Source: M30B53 sp964600785 (GTDB taxonomy: Bacteria > Planctomycetota > Planctomycetia > Pirellulales > UBA1268). From it: DNA of 13,267 nt. Position 1 is the stretch's first letter; every line of letters starts with the position of its first letter. Both the position numbers and the translations under genes were made by a program. Of this stretch, positions 6,471-12,521 are shown one piece after another. Location of the stretch: positions 1 to 13,267 of the forward strand of contig CAZRKH010000125.1 of assembly GCA_964600785.1 (NCBI GenBank). The letters are read 5' to 3'. The notes beneath the pieces were generated by a model. It made no database searches and had not been told where the DNA came from. It was given only the letters and a program-made list of their open reading frames with translations.

Positions 6471-7314
6471 CCTGCCGGCCTCGCCCGGCTGGCAGCAGCC
6501 GGGCGAGAAAGTCGGCGGTCTCCCGGGCGGTCGTGTGCCAGCGGTGGGCCTGTCGCGGGAGTTCGGCATGCAGCCCGCCGCGGTAGCCCGCCTGTGCAAG
6601 GGCGGTGATCACCGGCGGGAAGTCGATCTCCCCGAGGCCCAGGGGAAGGTGTTCGTGCCGGCAGCAGAGCATGTCGTCAAGGTGCACGTTGACGATCCGC
6701 CCGGCTGCGGCGATCCGCTGCGGGAGAGGGCGTTCGCCGAGGCACTCGAGGTGGCCGATGTCGATCGTGACCCCCAGGTCGGCCGGCCGGCCGAGGCGGT
6801 CGAAGAGCCGGCTGCAGCGGTCGAGCGTGTCGATGAACATCCCCGGCTCCGGCTCGAAGCCGAGCACCACGCCGCGGCGGGCGGCATGCTCGAGCACCGG
6901 GTCGAGGCCGGCGGCGAGCCGGGCAAAAAGCGTCTCCTCGTCGGCGGCATCATGGACAACGCCGCTCCACAGCGAGACGCATCCGGCGGCGAGTTCGGCG
7001 GCCAGGTCGATCGCGGCGAGCAGGAAGGCCACCCGTCGGCCCCGGCCGGCGGCATCGCTCGAGAGGAGCGTCGGCTCGTGCTTGCGACAGGGATCGAGCA
7101 GGTATCTTCCGCCGGTCTCGATCACGCAGGCCATCCCGTGGCGGGCAAGAGCCTCCCGCCAGCGGGTGACCTCCCCGGCATGATTCGGATCTGACGGATC
7201 GAGCAGGTGGAGGTCGGGGGTGATCGCCAGCGAGCGGTAGCCCATCGCCGCGAGCGGCCCGATCGCCTCGAGGGGATCGCAGCCGATGCTATTGGTGCTC
7301 CAGCCTGGCTTCAT
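6457..7314 (-). CDS. TIM-barrel protein, sugar phosphate isomerase/epimerase family (Ebo-cluster type)
   Basis: A 285-residue, apparently cytosolic protein of the xylose-isomerase-like TIM-barrel family (PF01261). Predicted metal ligands are Glu154 or Glu156 (FEPEPG), Asp185 (IDIGH), His211 (NVHLDD) and Glu251 (HAELPR). The GLGEIDFPP segment is the usual family signature. Its N-terminal half (ETGGRYLLDPCRKHEPTLL) resembles, from memory, the isomerase-like proteins encoded beside SCO3242-type prenyltransferases in actinobacterial ebo-like clusters. The substrate is unknown for that group. The ATG at 7314 has GAAGG at 7324-7328 upstream. It lies 19 bp downstream of the UbiA gene and is the last gene of the minus-strand unit. 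Its final 14 bp overlap the convergent SpoIIAA-like gene, and its last codons form the 6480-6507 hairpin. Confidence 0.87.
   Translation of the reverse strand: MKPGWSTNSIGCDPLEAIGPLAAMGYRSLAITPDLHLLDPSDPNHAGEVTRWREALARHGMACVIETGGRYLLDPCRKHEPTLLSSDAAGRGRRVAFLLAAIDLAAELAAGCVSLWSGVVHDAADEETLFARLAAGLDPVLEHAARRGVVLGFEPEPGMFIDTLDRCSRLFDRLGRPADLGVTIDIGHLECLGERPLPQRIAAAGRIVNVHLDDMLCCRHEHLPLGLGEIDFPPVITALAQAGYRGGLHAELPRQAHRWHTTARETADFLARLLPAGRGRQVSLP
6480..6507 (+). terminator. Strong hairpin, probable terminator of the plus-strand run
   Basis: CTCGCCCGGCTG at 6480-6491 pairs perfectly with CAGCCGGGCGAG at 6496-6507 around the loop GCAG, giving a 12-bp GC-rich stem. It begins 9 bp after the SpoIIAA-like stop codon, where a terminator is expected. 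It has no T tract (GAAAG follows), so it may work as a Rho-aided or barrier-type stop. It lies entirely within the last codons of the minus-strand TIM-barrel gene and encodes part of that protein's C-terminal tail. Confidence 0.55.
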
Positions 7315-7333
7315 CGCTCGCTGCCTTCATGGG

Positions 7334-8254
7334 TCAGGTCGGGGAGGCGAGCCGACGGGAAAGCACGAAGGGCACCAGGAGCAGCAGCACCGCGATCGCC
7401 CAGCGCTCGCCGCAGGCTGAGAGCACGAGCACCGCGTCGAGGGTGATGATCGACATGATCGCGTTGCCCACGGCCCGTTGCACGTTGCCCGACTCGGGCG
7501 TGGCGATGCCCATGATGCAGCGGAAGAGCACCGAGCTTGCCAGCACCGCCCAGAGCAACAGCCAGTTGTCGAGGCCGGCCCGGGAGAGCCAGTCGGATCC
7601 GCCATCGGCCGCGAGCAAAACCACGAACCAGCCGCCAACCGCAAGCCCCGCAGCCATCACCGCCGTGGCGAGTCCCAGCGGCAGCCGCCTGGAACGGCCG
7701 GCTTCCTGCCTGGCATAGAAGGTGACCCCGGCCACGTAGATTCCCATGCCCGCGGGAAGCAGCCATTCGGCCGCCTGCGGGCCTCCCGCGGCGGTCATTC
7801 CCAAAAGCCAGTTGAGCCCCCGGCAGCCGCCCATCACCAGCGGACCGGCAGGGGTCGATTTGGCCGCGAAGTCATAGATCCAAACCGCCGCGGCGAGGCC
7901 CGCCGCCACCGCGAGCACCTGCCAGTGTCCGGCGAGGACCGCGGCCACCGCACCCGCGGCGACGCCGCCAACAAGCAGCATCCAGCCGGCCGCGGCCGCC
8001 CTTGCGACCGCGATCTGCCCGCTCGGCAGCGGCCGCTGGGGCCGTTCGCGGCGGTCGAGTTCGAGGTCAGCCACGTCGTTGAGCACCATGCCCGCGGCAT
8101 AGAGGGCCAGCGAGGCGGCCGCGGCGGCCCAGAAGGCGGCCGGCGGCGGCTCGAGGGTCGTCGAGCGGCTCACAATCAGCCAGCCGGCGAGCACGTCGGC
8201 GACCGCCGTGGCATGGTTGGGAAGCCGCAGCAGACGGATCCAGGCGAGCATCAT
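7334..8254 (-). CDS. UbiA-family prenyltransferase, EboC-like
   Basis: A 306-residue integral membrane protein with about eight or nine hydrophobic helices. The first Asp-rich motif of UbiA enzymes is intact: NDVADLELD at 59-67, followed by RRERPQRPLPSG, which binds Mg2+ and the polyprenyl diphosphate. The usual second DxxxD motif is not visible. In its place are YDFAAKS (127-133) and GPLVMGGCRGLN (137-148), features I associate with EboC/SCO3242-type members rather than UbiA or MenA. A late AVGNAIMSIITLDA segment also fits EboC. EboC-family proteins act in ebo clusters linked to moving a metabolite precursor to the periplasm in cyanobacteria; the reaction is not settled. The ATG at 8254 overlaps the upstream stop as ATGA, indicating translational coupling with the preceding TIM-barrel gene. 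Confidence 0.88.
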   Translation of the reverse strand: MMLAWIRLLRLPNHATAVADVLAGWLIVSRSTTLEPPPAAFWAAAAASLALYAAGMVLNDVADLELDRRERPQRPLPSGQIAVARAAAAGWMLLVGGVAAGAVAAVLAGHWQVLAVAAGLAAAVWIYDFAAKSTPAGPLVMGGCRGLNWLLGMTAAGGPQAAEWLLPAGMGIYVAGVTFYARQEAGRSRRLPLGLATAVMAAGLAVGGWFVVLLAADGGSDWLSRAGLDNWLLLWAVLASSVLFRCIMGIATPESGNVQRAVGNAIMSIITLDAVLVLSACGERWAIAVLLLLVPFVLSRRLASPT

Positions 8255-9123
8255 GCCCCCACCCGTCGGGCCGCGGCAATCAGGAATTCACGGGCCGCTC
8301 CGGCCGCCTCGTCGGGACGGTCGCGATAGGGATAGAGTTCGACGGTCACCCAGCGATCGGGCGTGTGCTGTTCGATCGCCCCGAGCACGGCCTCGAAATC
8401 GATCGCACCCTCCCCCGGCACGAGGTGATGGTGCACCCGGGTCGCGGCGATATCTTCGACGTGGTAATGCCGGGTGTGGTCAACGAGCCGGGGAATCCAG
8501 GCGGCGGGATCATCGCCCACACAAAAGGCATGGCCCACGTCGAAGTTGAGTCCCAGCGAGGGATGATCGACCCGCCCGGCAAACTCGAGGTATTGCTCGA
8601 AAGTCTCGATCAAGAGCCCCGGCTCCGGCTCGACGAGCACCGCCACACCGGTCTCGGCGGCGACATCGAGCACCGGCATCAGCTCGTCATAGAAAATGTC
8701 GGCCGCCTCCCGCCGCGACTGCCCGGGCTGCAGCTCGCCTCCGGGCTCGGTGGAGATCGAGCGGGCTCCGAGCTCGGCCGCCAGCCGCACTGCCCGGCCC
8801 GTGTGCTCCCGGCGGATGGCCCGGTAGTGCGGGTCGGGATCGGTCCAGCCGGGGTGCCAGTAGGGCTGCCGCGGATCGGCCACGGCGTTCATCATGAAGG
8901 CATTGATGTTGGAGATCACGAGGCCGGCCTCGGCGATCGCCCGCCGGATCGACGCCTTGTGCACCTCCAGAAGGCCCGCCGGCCAGGCGTGGGGCACGTC
9001 GGCGAGCAGTTCGATGCCCGCATAGCCGAGCGAGGCGACTCGCGAAATCGCCTCCTCGACGGTCACATCGAGGTAGGCGTTGGAGCTGAAGGCGAGGCGG
9101 GTGGTCAGATCGTGGGCGGCCAA
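8251..9123 (-). CDS. TIM-barrel protein, sugar phosphate isomerase/epimerase family (TTG start)
   Basis: A 290-residue xylose-isomerase-like TIM barrel (PF01261) without signal peptide or membrane segment. Predicted metal site residues are Glu165 or Glu167 (VEPEPG), Asp195 (NFDVGH), His221 (HYHVED) and Glu262 (VELYPY). The loop GEGAIDF is typical of the family. It is only distantly similar to the other TIM barrel at 6457-7314, so the two probably do different steps rather than being recent duplicates. The start is a TTG at 9121-9123. No in-frame ATG lies before the conserved first strand (RLAFSSNAYLD), and a strong GGAAGGAA ribosome site sits at 9131-9138. It is the first gene of the tight three-gene unit. 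Isomerase or epimerase activity is the family expectation; the substrate is unknown. Confidence 0.88.
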   Translation of the reverse strand: MAAHDLTTRLAFSSNAYLDVTVEEAISRVASLGYAGIELLADVPHAWPAGLLEVHKASIRRAIAEAGLVISNINAFMMNAVADPRQPYWHPGWTDPDPHYRAIRREHTGRAVRLAAELGARSISTEPGGELQPGQSRREAADIFYDELMPVLDVAAETGVAVLVEPEPGLLIETFEQYLEFAGRVDHPSLGLNFDVGHAFCVGDDPAAWIPRLVDHTRHYHVEDIAATRVHHHLVPGEGAIDFEAVLGAIEQHTPDRWVTVELYPYRDRPDEAAGAAREFLIAAARRVGA

Positions 9124-9130
9124 GGCGGGG

Positions 9131-9138
9131 TTCCTTCC
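9131..9138 (-). promoter_or_regulatory. Ribosome binding site deciding a TTG start
   Basis: On the minus strand the sequence reads GGAAGGAA, then seven bases, then TTG. Spacing and match to the anti-Shine-Dalgarno core are near ideal. This supports TTG at 9121-9123 as the start of the TIM-barrel gene, which has no suitable ATG. Confidence 0.6.
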
Positions 9139-9210
9139 GGCGGGTGGCTGTGTCTGGAAGTCTACCCTCGCCCGGCCCGCCGTGGAGCCCGCGTGTGTCG
9201 CAGCCCGCGG

Positions 9211-10029
9211 TCAGCTCGAGGCGCTTCGATACTTTGCGATCGCCGCCTGAAAGGCAAGTCGCGAAAGCCCCACCGCCGCCGCCGCTGCGGCGAGCGTGAC
9301 GAGGATCAGTCTGCGATCGCCGCCGGAGAGCGGCAGGGCCAGAGTGTGGGCCGGCACATTGACCACCAGCAGGATCGGGATCACAAAGGTGCAGATCATC
9401 CGCAGCGGTCCGCCCCAGGGGCCGGCATAGATCTCGGCGGGATAGCGGGAGAAGTTGGTGATGTAAAACCAGAAGTCGTAGAGGCTCTGGTTGCGACCCA
9501 TCAGGATCGTGGCGGCCGCGAGGGCCGTGATGAAGGCGTACAGGATCGCCACGCCACAGCCGACCAGCAACGGGTAGAGCAGCCAGGCCACCGGCGGCGG
9601 GGGCGTTTCCAGCCGGCCGACCGCCCAGCCGATGAGCACCACGCCCACCAGCCCGTTGGCCAGCGCTGAAAACTTGAAGCGGTGCAGCGACAGCAGAAAC
9701 TGGGCGTCCACCGGCTTGACGAGGGCCGTGTCAAGCCCGCCGGTGCGGACCATCTCGGCAAATTCCTCCACGCTCGGCATGAAGAAGGCCTGCACGATCG
9801 CGTTGATCACCAGGCCCGTGCCCACGAACACGAAAAACGGCTCCTTTGTCCAGCCGCTGTCCCGGCCGATTTCAGGCGTGTAGGAGAAGACCAGCAGATA
9901 GAAGGCGAGATTCATCGCCATCCAGCCGAGGCTCGTGGTCGCCTCGAGCAGGAAGTTGAGCCGGAAGGTCATGTCGCGGACGAGGCTCGCCTGGAAGAAG
10001 GTGGCGAAGATCCTCAGGTAACGCATCAT
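9211..10029 (-). CDS. ABC-2 type exporter permease (COG3694-like, PF06182)
   Basis: A 272-residue polytopic inner-membrane protein with about six hydrophobic helices, including about 34-48, 66-83, 116-135 and 145-165. The segment GLDTALVKPVDAQFLLSLHRF from residue 98 matches the conserved cytoplasmic 'gel(D)..LlrPvsp.f' loop of the PF06182/DUF990 permeases. These work as heteromeric pairs with a dedicated ATPase. Two ATGs (10029, 10026) are possible. The gene follows the other permease by 11 bp, so the three ABC genes form one transcription unit. The N-terminal stretch up to about residue 30 looks amphipathic and cytosolic. The transported substrate of this COG4586/4587/3694 family is not established. 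It is 87 bp upstream of the TIM-barrel/UbiA unit in the same direction. Confidence 0.87.
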   Translation of the reverse strand: MMRYLRIFATFFQASLVRDMTFRLNFLLEATTSLGWMAMNLAFYLLVFSYTPEIGRDSGWTKEPFFVFVGTGLVINAIVQAFFMPSVEEFAEMVRTGGLDTALVKPVDAQFLLSLHRFKFSALANGLVGVVLIGWAVGRLETPPPPVAWLLYPLLVGCGVAILYAFITALAAATILMGRNQSLYDFWFYITNFSRYPAEIYAGPWGGPLRMICTFVIPILLVVNVPAHTLALPLSGGDRRLILVTLAAAAAAVGLSRLAFQAAIAKYRSASS

Positions 10030-10040
10030 TGCCGGAGCCC

Positions 10041-10907
10041 TCAGCCACCGTAGCCGCTGTACCGCCGGGTGCCCCGCAGGAAGGCGAACCGACAGGCGAC
10101 CGCCGCGGCCACCACCCAGGCGGCCTCCATCGCCAGCCCCACGGCCAGGTCGGCCCCCCGCAGCTTCCCCAGCCAGATCGCGCAGGGGAAGTAGGCGGTG
10201 TATTGGAAGGGGAGCAGCCGCACGATGTCGCCCAGCGAGAGGCTCCAGCCGGCCGAGCCGACCGCGATCCCGTCGAGCATGTCGATCGGGAACATGTGGC
10301 CCGAGAGCAGGAACTGGGCGAGCATGTAGACGAAGATCAGGCTCGAGACCTCGAGGAACCAGAAGCCGAGCATGCCCAGCGTCGCCTCGAGCAGGAATCC
10401 CAGCAAAAACGACATCACCAGCGACGCCAGGTAGGCCGCCACCACCGGCGGCTCCGGGGGCCACGGGAAGAAGCTCCGGCAGAGGAAGAACACCAGGGCG
10501 AACGGCGCCGCCGCCACGGCAAAATAGACGAGCTTGTGGGCCACCCGGGCCGCCAGCAGGAAGCCGACATAGTCGACCGGCTGCACGAGGTACTTCTTGA
10601 CCGAGCCGTCGCGAACGCTGCGAGCGATGCCCGAGGCCAGGCCGGGCATGCTCGAGAAGGAGCGGGCGACCATCGTCAGCAGGTAGTAGGCCACGAAGTC
10701 GTTGCGGCTGTAGCCGGCGATGCTCGTCGATCCCGCCGCCGAGAAGACGGCCGTCCAGAGGAAGATCTGGGTCACGATCGGCAGAAACCGCATCAGGGTG
10801 CCGAGGGCGAAGTCGCCACGATGGGCGAGCCGGTCGGCAACGCAGATCGAGAGCATCGTCGTCCAGCCATGGAAGGGCCAGCCGCCGCTGCGGGCCACCG
10901 CGGTCAT
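10041..10907 (-). CDS. ABC-2 type exporter permease (COG4587-like, PF06182)
   Basis: A 288-residue membrane protein with about six hydrophobic helices. The conserved cytoplasmic loop reads VRDGSVKKYLVQPVDY at 98-113, matching the 'ir.Gsl..yLl.Pv.y' signature of this permease family. A later SGHMFPIDML segment and a LLPFQYTAYFP segment also fit. The ATG at 10907 overlaps the stop codon of the upstream ATPase gene as ATGA (10904-10907), a translational-coupling arrangement that supports a fixed stoichiometric complex. It presumably pairs with the permease at 9211-10029 to make the membrane channel. Nothing in the sequence points to a particular cargo; lipids, glycolipids or drugs are all possible for the wider ABC-2 superfamily. 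Confidence 0.87.
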   Translation of the reverse strand: MTAVARSGGWPFHGWTTMLSICVADRLAHRGDFALGTLMRFLPIVTQIFLWTAVFSAAGSTSIAGYSRNDFVAYYLLTMVARSFSSMPGLASGIARSVRDGSVKKYLVQPVDYVGFLLAARVAHKLVYFAVAAAPFALVFFLCRSFFPWPPEPPVVAAYLASLVMSFLLGFLLEATLGMLGFWFLEVSSLIFVYMLAQFLLSGHMFPIDMLDGIAVGSAGWSLSLGDIVRLLPFQYTAYFPCAIWLGKLRGADLAVGLAMEAAWVVAAAVACRFAFLRGTRRYSGYGG

Positions 10908-11965
10908 CGCACCGCCTCCTGCAAGGCTGCGGTCGGCTCGCCGTCGTCACCGGCGGAGCGGAAGAGCCCCGCGATCACATCCTCCAGCGGCACATCCTCG
11001 ACGGTCACGTCGATCACCGACTCTCCGGCCAGGATTTCGGAGAGGGCCCCGGCAATCCGGTCGCGATCGATCCGCAGCCGCACCTGCGGGCCCCGCCGCT
11101 CGCAGGGAAAGCCCCAGGCGGCCACGGCGGCATCCGAGGGGGGCGTTTCGAAGTCGAGGGTCACGACCTTGTGGGTTGTGAAGCGGTCGACGATTTCGGC
11201 GAGCGTGCCGTCGTAGAGAATCCGGCCGTGGGTGATCACCACCACCCGGCGGCAGAGCGCTGCCACGTCTTTCATGTAGTGGGTCGTCAGCAGCACCGTC
11301 GTGCCCCGCTCCTGCTGCACCCGCCGCAGAAAGGAGTGGATCGCGTGCTGGGCCACCACATCGAGGCCGATCGTCGGCTCGTCGAGAAAGAGCACCTCCG
11401 GCTCGTGCAACAGGGCGGCCACCAGTTCGAGCTTCATCCGTTCGCCGAGGGAGAGTTCGCGAACCGGCTGATGGATCAGCCTCGCCACACCGAGCAATTC
11501 AACCAGCTCGTCGCGGGTGCGGGCGAAGCGGGCCGGATCGACCCGGTAGATCACCTCGTGGAGCCGGAAGCTCTCGGCGGCCGGGAGGTCCCACCAGAGC
11601 TGGTTTCGCTGGCCCATTACCAGGGCGAAGCGGCGGCGGAAGTCATCATGCCGCTGCCAGGGAACGTGGCCGAGCACACTGGCGGTGCCGGAGGTGGGCG
11701 TGATGATCCCCGAGAGCAGCTTGAGGAAGGTGGTCTTGCCGGCCCCGTTGGGGCCGAGGACGGCCACGAATTCGCCGGGGTCGACCTCCAGCGAAACCCC
11801 CCGCAACGCCTCGACGGTGCGGGCCTGCCGGCGGAAGAGCCCCCGCAGGCTGCCGCCGATGCCCTCCCGCTTGTCGAACACGCGGTAATGCTTGGTCAGC
11901 CCGGCGACGCGGATCACCGGACTGGAGGATTCGCCGCGTGCGTGAAAGGAGGCGGAGGCGGGCAT
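10904..11965 (-). CDS. ABC-2 type exporter ATP-binding protein (COG4586-like)
   Basis: A 353-residue cytosolic ATPase. Walker A is GPNGAGKTT at 71-79. The Q-loop region is at about 117-125 (MGQRNQLWW). The ABC signature is the variant LSLGERMK at 171-178, normal for this subfamily in place of LSGGQ. Walker B is VLFLDEPT at 191-198, the D-loop follows at GLD (200-202), and the switch His is His229 in TTHYM. Residues about 260-353 form the extra C-terminal domain of the subfamily, ending in an acidic VEDVPLEDVIAGLF segment. An insertion at 31-50 before the first strand is also usual here. The ATG at 11965 has no good ribosome site, but a TATACT box lies 8 bp upstream, so the mRNA may be leaderless. 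It drives the two downstream permeases. Confidence 0.9.
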   Translation of the reverse strand: MPASASFHARGESSSPVIRVAGLTKHYRVFDKREGIGGSLRGLFRRQARTVEALRGVSLEVDPGEFVAVLGPNGAGKTTFLKLLSGIITPTSGTASVLGHVPWQRHDDFRRRFALVMGQRNQLWWDLPAAESFRLHEVIYRVDPARFARTRDELVELLGVARLIHQPVRELSLGERMKLELVAALLHEPEVLFLDEPTIGLDVVAQHAIHSFLRRVQQERGTTVLLTTHYMKDVAALCRRVVVITHGRILYDGTLAEIVDRFTTHKVVTLDFETPPSDAAVAAWGFPCERRGPQVRLRIDRDRIAGALSEILAGESVIDVTVEDVPLEDVIAGLFRSAGDDGEPTAALQEAVR

Positions 11966-11973
11966 GGAACTGA

Positions 11974-12007
11974 AGTATAGGCCGTCGGCGGCGGGGCACG
12001 GTATGAT
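11974..12007. promoter_or_regulatory. Candidate divergent promoter between ABC ATPase and ispF
   Basis: Two -10-like boxes face away from each other in a very short gap. On the minus strand TATACT (11974-11979) ends 8 bases before the ATPase ATG at 11965. On the plus strand TATGAT (12002-12007) overlaps the annotated ispF ATG and ends 7 bases before an in-frame GTG at 12015. Neither has a convincing -35 box. The spacing would put both transcription starts at or next to start codons, which would make the mRNAs leaderless. Confidence 0.35.
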
Positions 12008-12521
12008 TCGTCTCGTGAGTTCCACGACACGCCCCCCCTTCCGCATCGGCCTCGGCCACGACACCCACCGCCTCGAGCCGGGCAGCCGGCTGCTCATCGG
12101 CGGGGTGGCGATCCCCCACGACCGGCAGGCGGTGGGCCACAGCGATGCCGACGTGCTGCTGCATGCGATCACCGACGCGATCCTCGGCGCCGCGGCCCTC
12201 GGCGACATCGGGGAGCTTTTTCCGGACACCGACGAGGCCAACCGCGGCCGTGATTCCGGCGAGATGCTCGAGGCGGCCGCGAGCCGGCTGCGGGAGGCGG
12301 GCTGGCGGATTGCGAACCTGGATTGCGTGATCCTCGCCCAGCGGCCCACAATCCTGCCCTATCGGGAGGCGATCCGTCAGCGGGTCGCCGAGCGGCTGCG
12401 GATCGACCCCGGCCAAGTCGGGCTCAAGGCGAAGACCGGCGAACGGGTCGGGCCGATCGGCGAGGAACTGGCGATTGCCGCGGAGTGTGTGGCATTGGTG
12501 ATGGCGGAGCAGGAGCAATGA
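12003..12521 (+). CDS. ispF: 2-C-methyl-D-erythritol 2,4-cyclodiphosphate synthase
   Basis: A 172-residue enzyme of the MEP isoprenoid pathway. It converts 4-diphosphocytidyl-2-C-methyl-D-erythritol 2-phosphate into the cyclic diphosphate with release of CMP, and works as a cytosolic trimer. The metal ligands are visible: Asp20 and His22 in GHDTHRL, and His54 in SDADVLLHA. The conserved GAAALGDIGELFPDTD and the C-terminal KAKTGERVGPIGEELAI motif are also present. Family members are about 157-160 residues, so the protein has about 12 extra N-terminal residues from the ATG at 12003. A GTG at 12015 would shorten this and fits a TATGAT box at 12002-12007. The ATG at 11964 further upstream is less likely because it overlaps the divergent gene's start. 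The stop overlaps the cysS start as ATGA. Confidence 0.93.
   Translation: MIRLVSSTTRPPFRIGLGHDTHRLEPGSRLLIGGVAIPHDRQAVGHSDADVLLHAITDAILGAAALGDIGELFPDTDEANRGRDSGEMLEAAASRLREAGWRIANLDCVILAQRPTILPYREAIRQRVAERLRIDPGQVGLKAKTGERVGPIGEELAIAAECVALVMAEQEQ

Noticed and set aside
9159..9164. TAGACT as a -10 box for the TIM-barrel/UbiA unit
   Set aside because: It has only a 4/6 match to TATAAT and no -35 partner at 16-18 bp, so a separate promoter in this gap is not supported.
9187..9209. Direct repeat AGCCCGCG twice in the gap before the TIM-barrel gene
   Set aside because: Eight-base GC-only repeats are expected by chance in this composition, and there is no further copy or symmetry.
8365..9669. Plus-strand open frame of 434 codons across the TIM-barrel and permease genes
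   Set aside because: It crosses two clearly real minus-strand genes and the gap between them, and its translation is low-complexity antisense.
10029..11216. Plus-strand open frame of 395 codons over the ABC permease and ATPase
   Set aside because: The translation is Glu/His/Gln/Arg-rich and is an antisense image of membrane-helix codons. The minus-strand genes carry all the ABC motifs.
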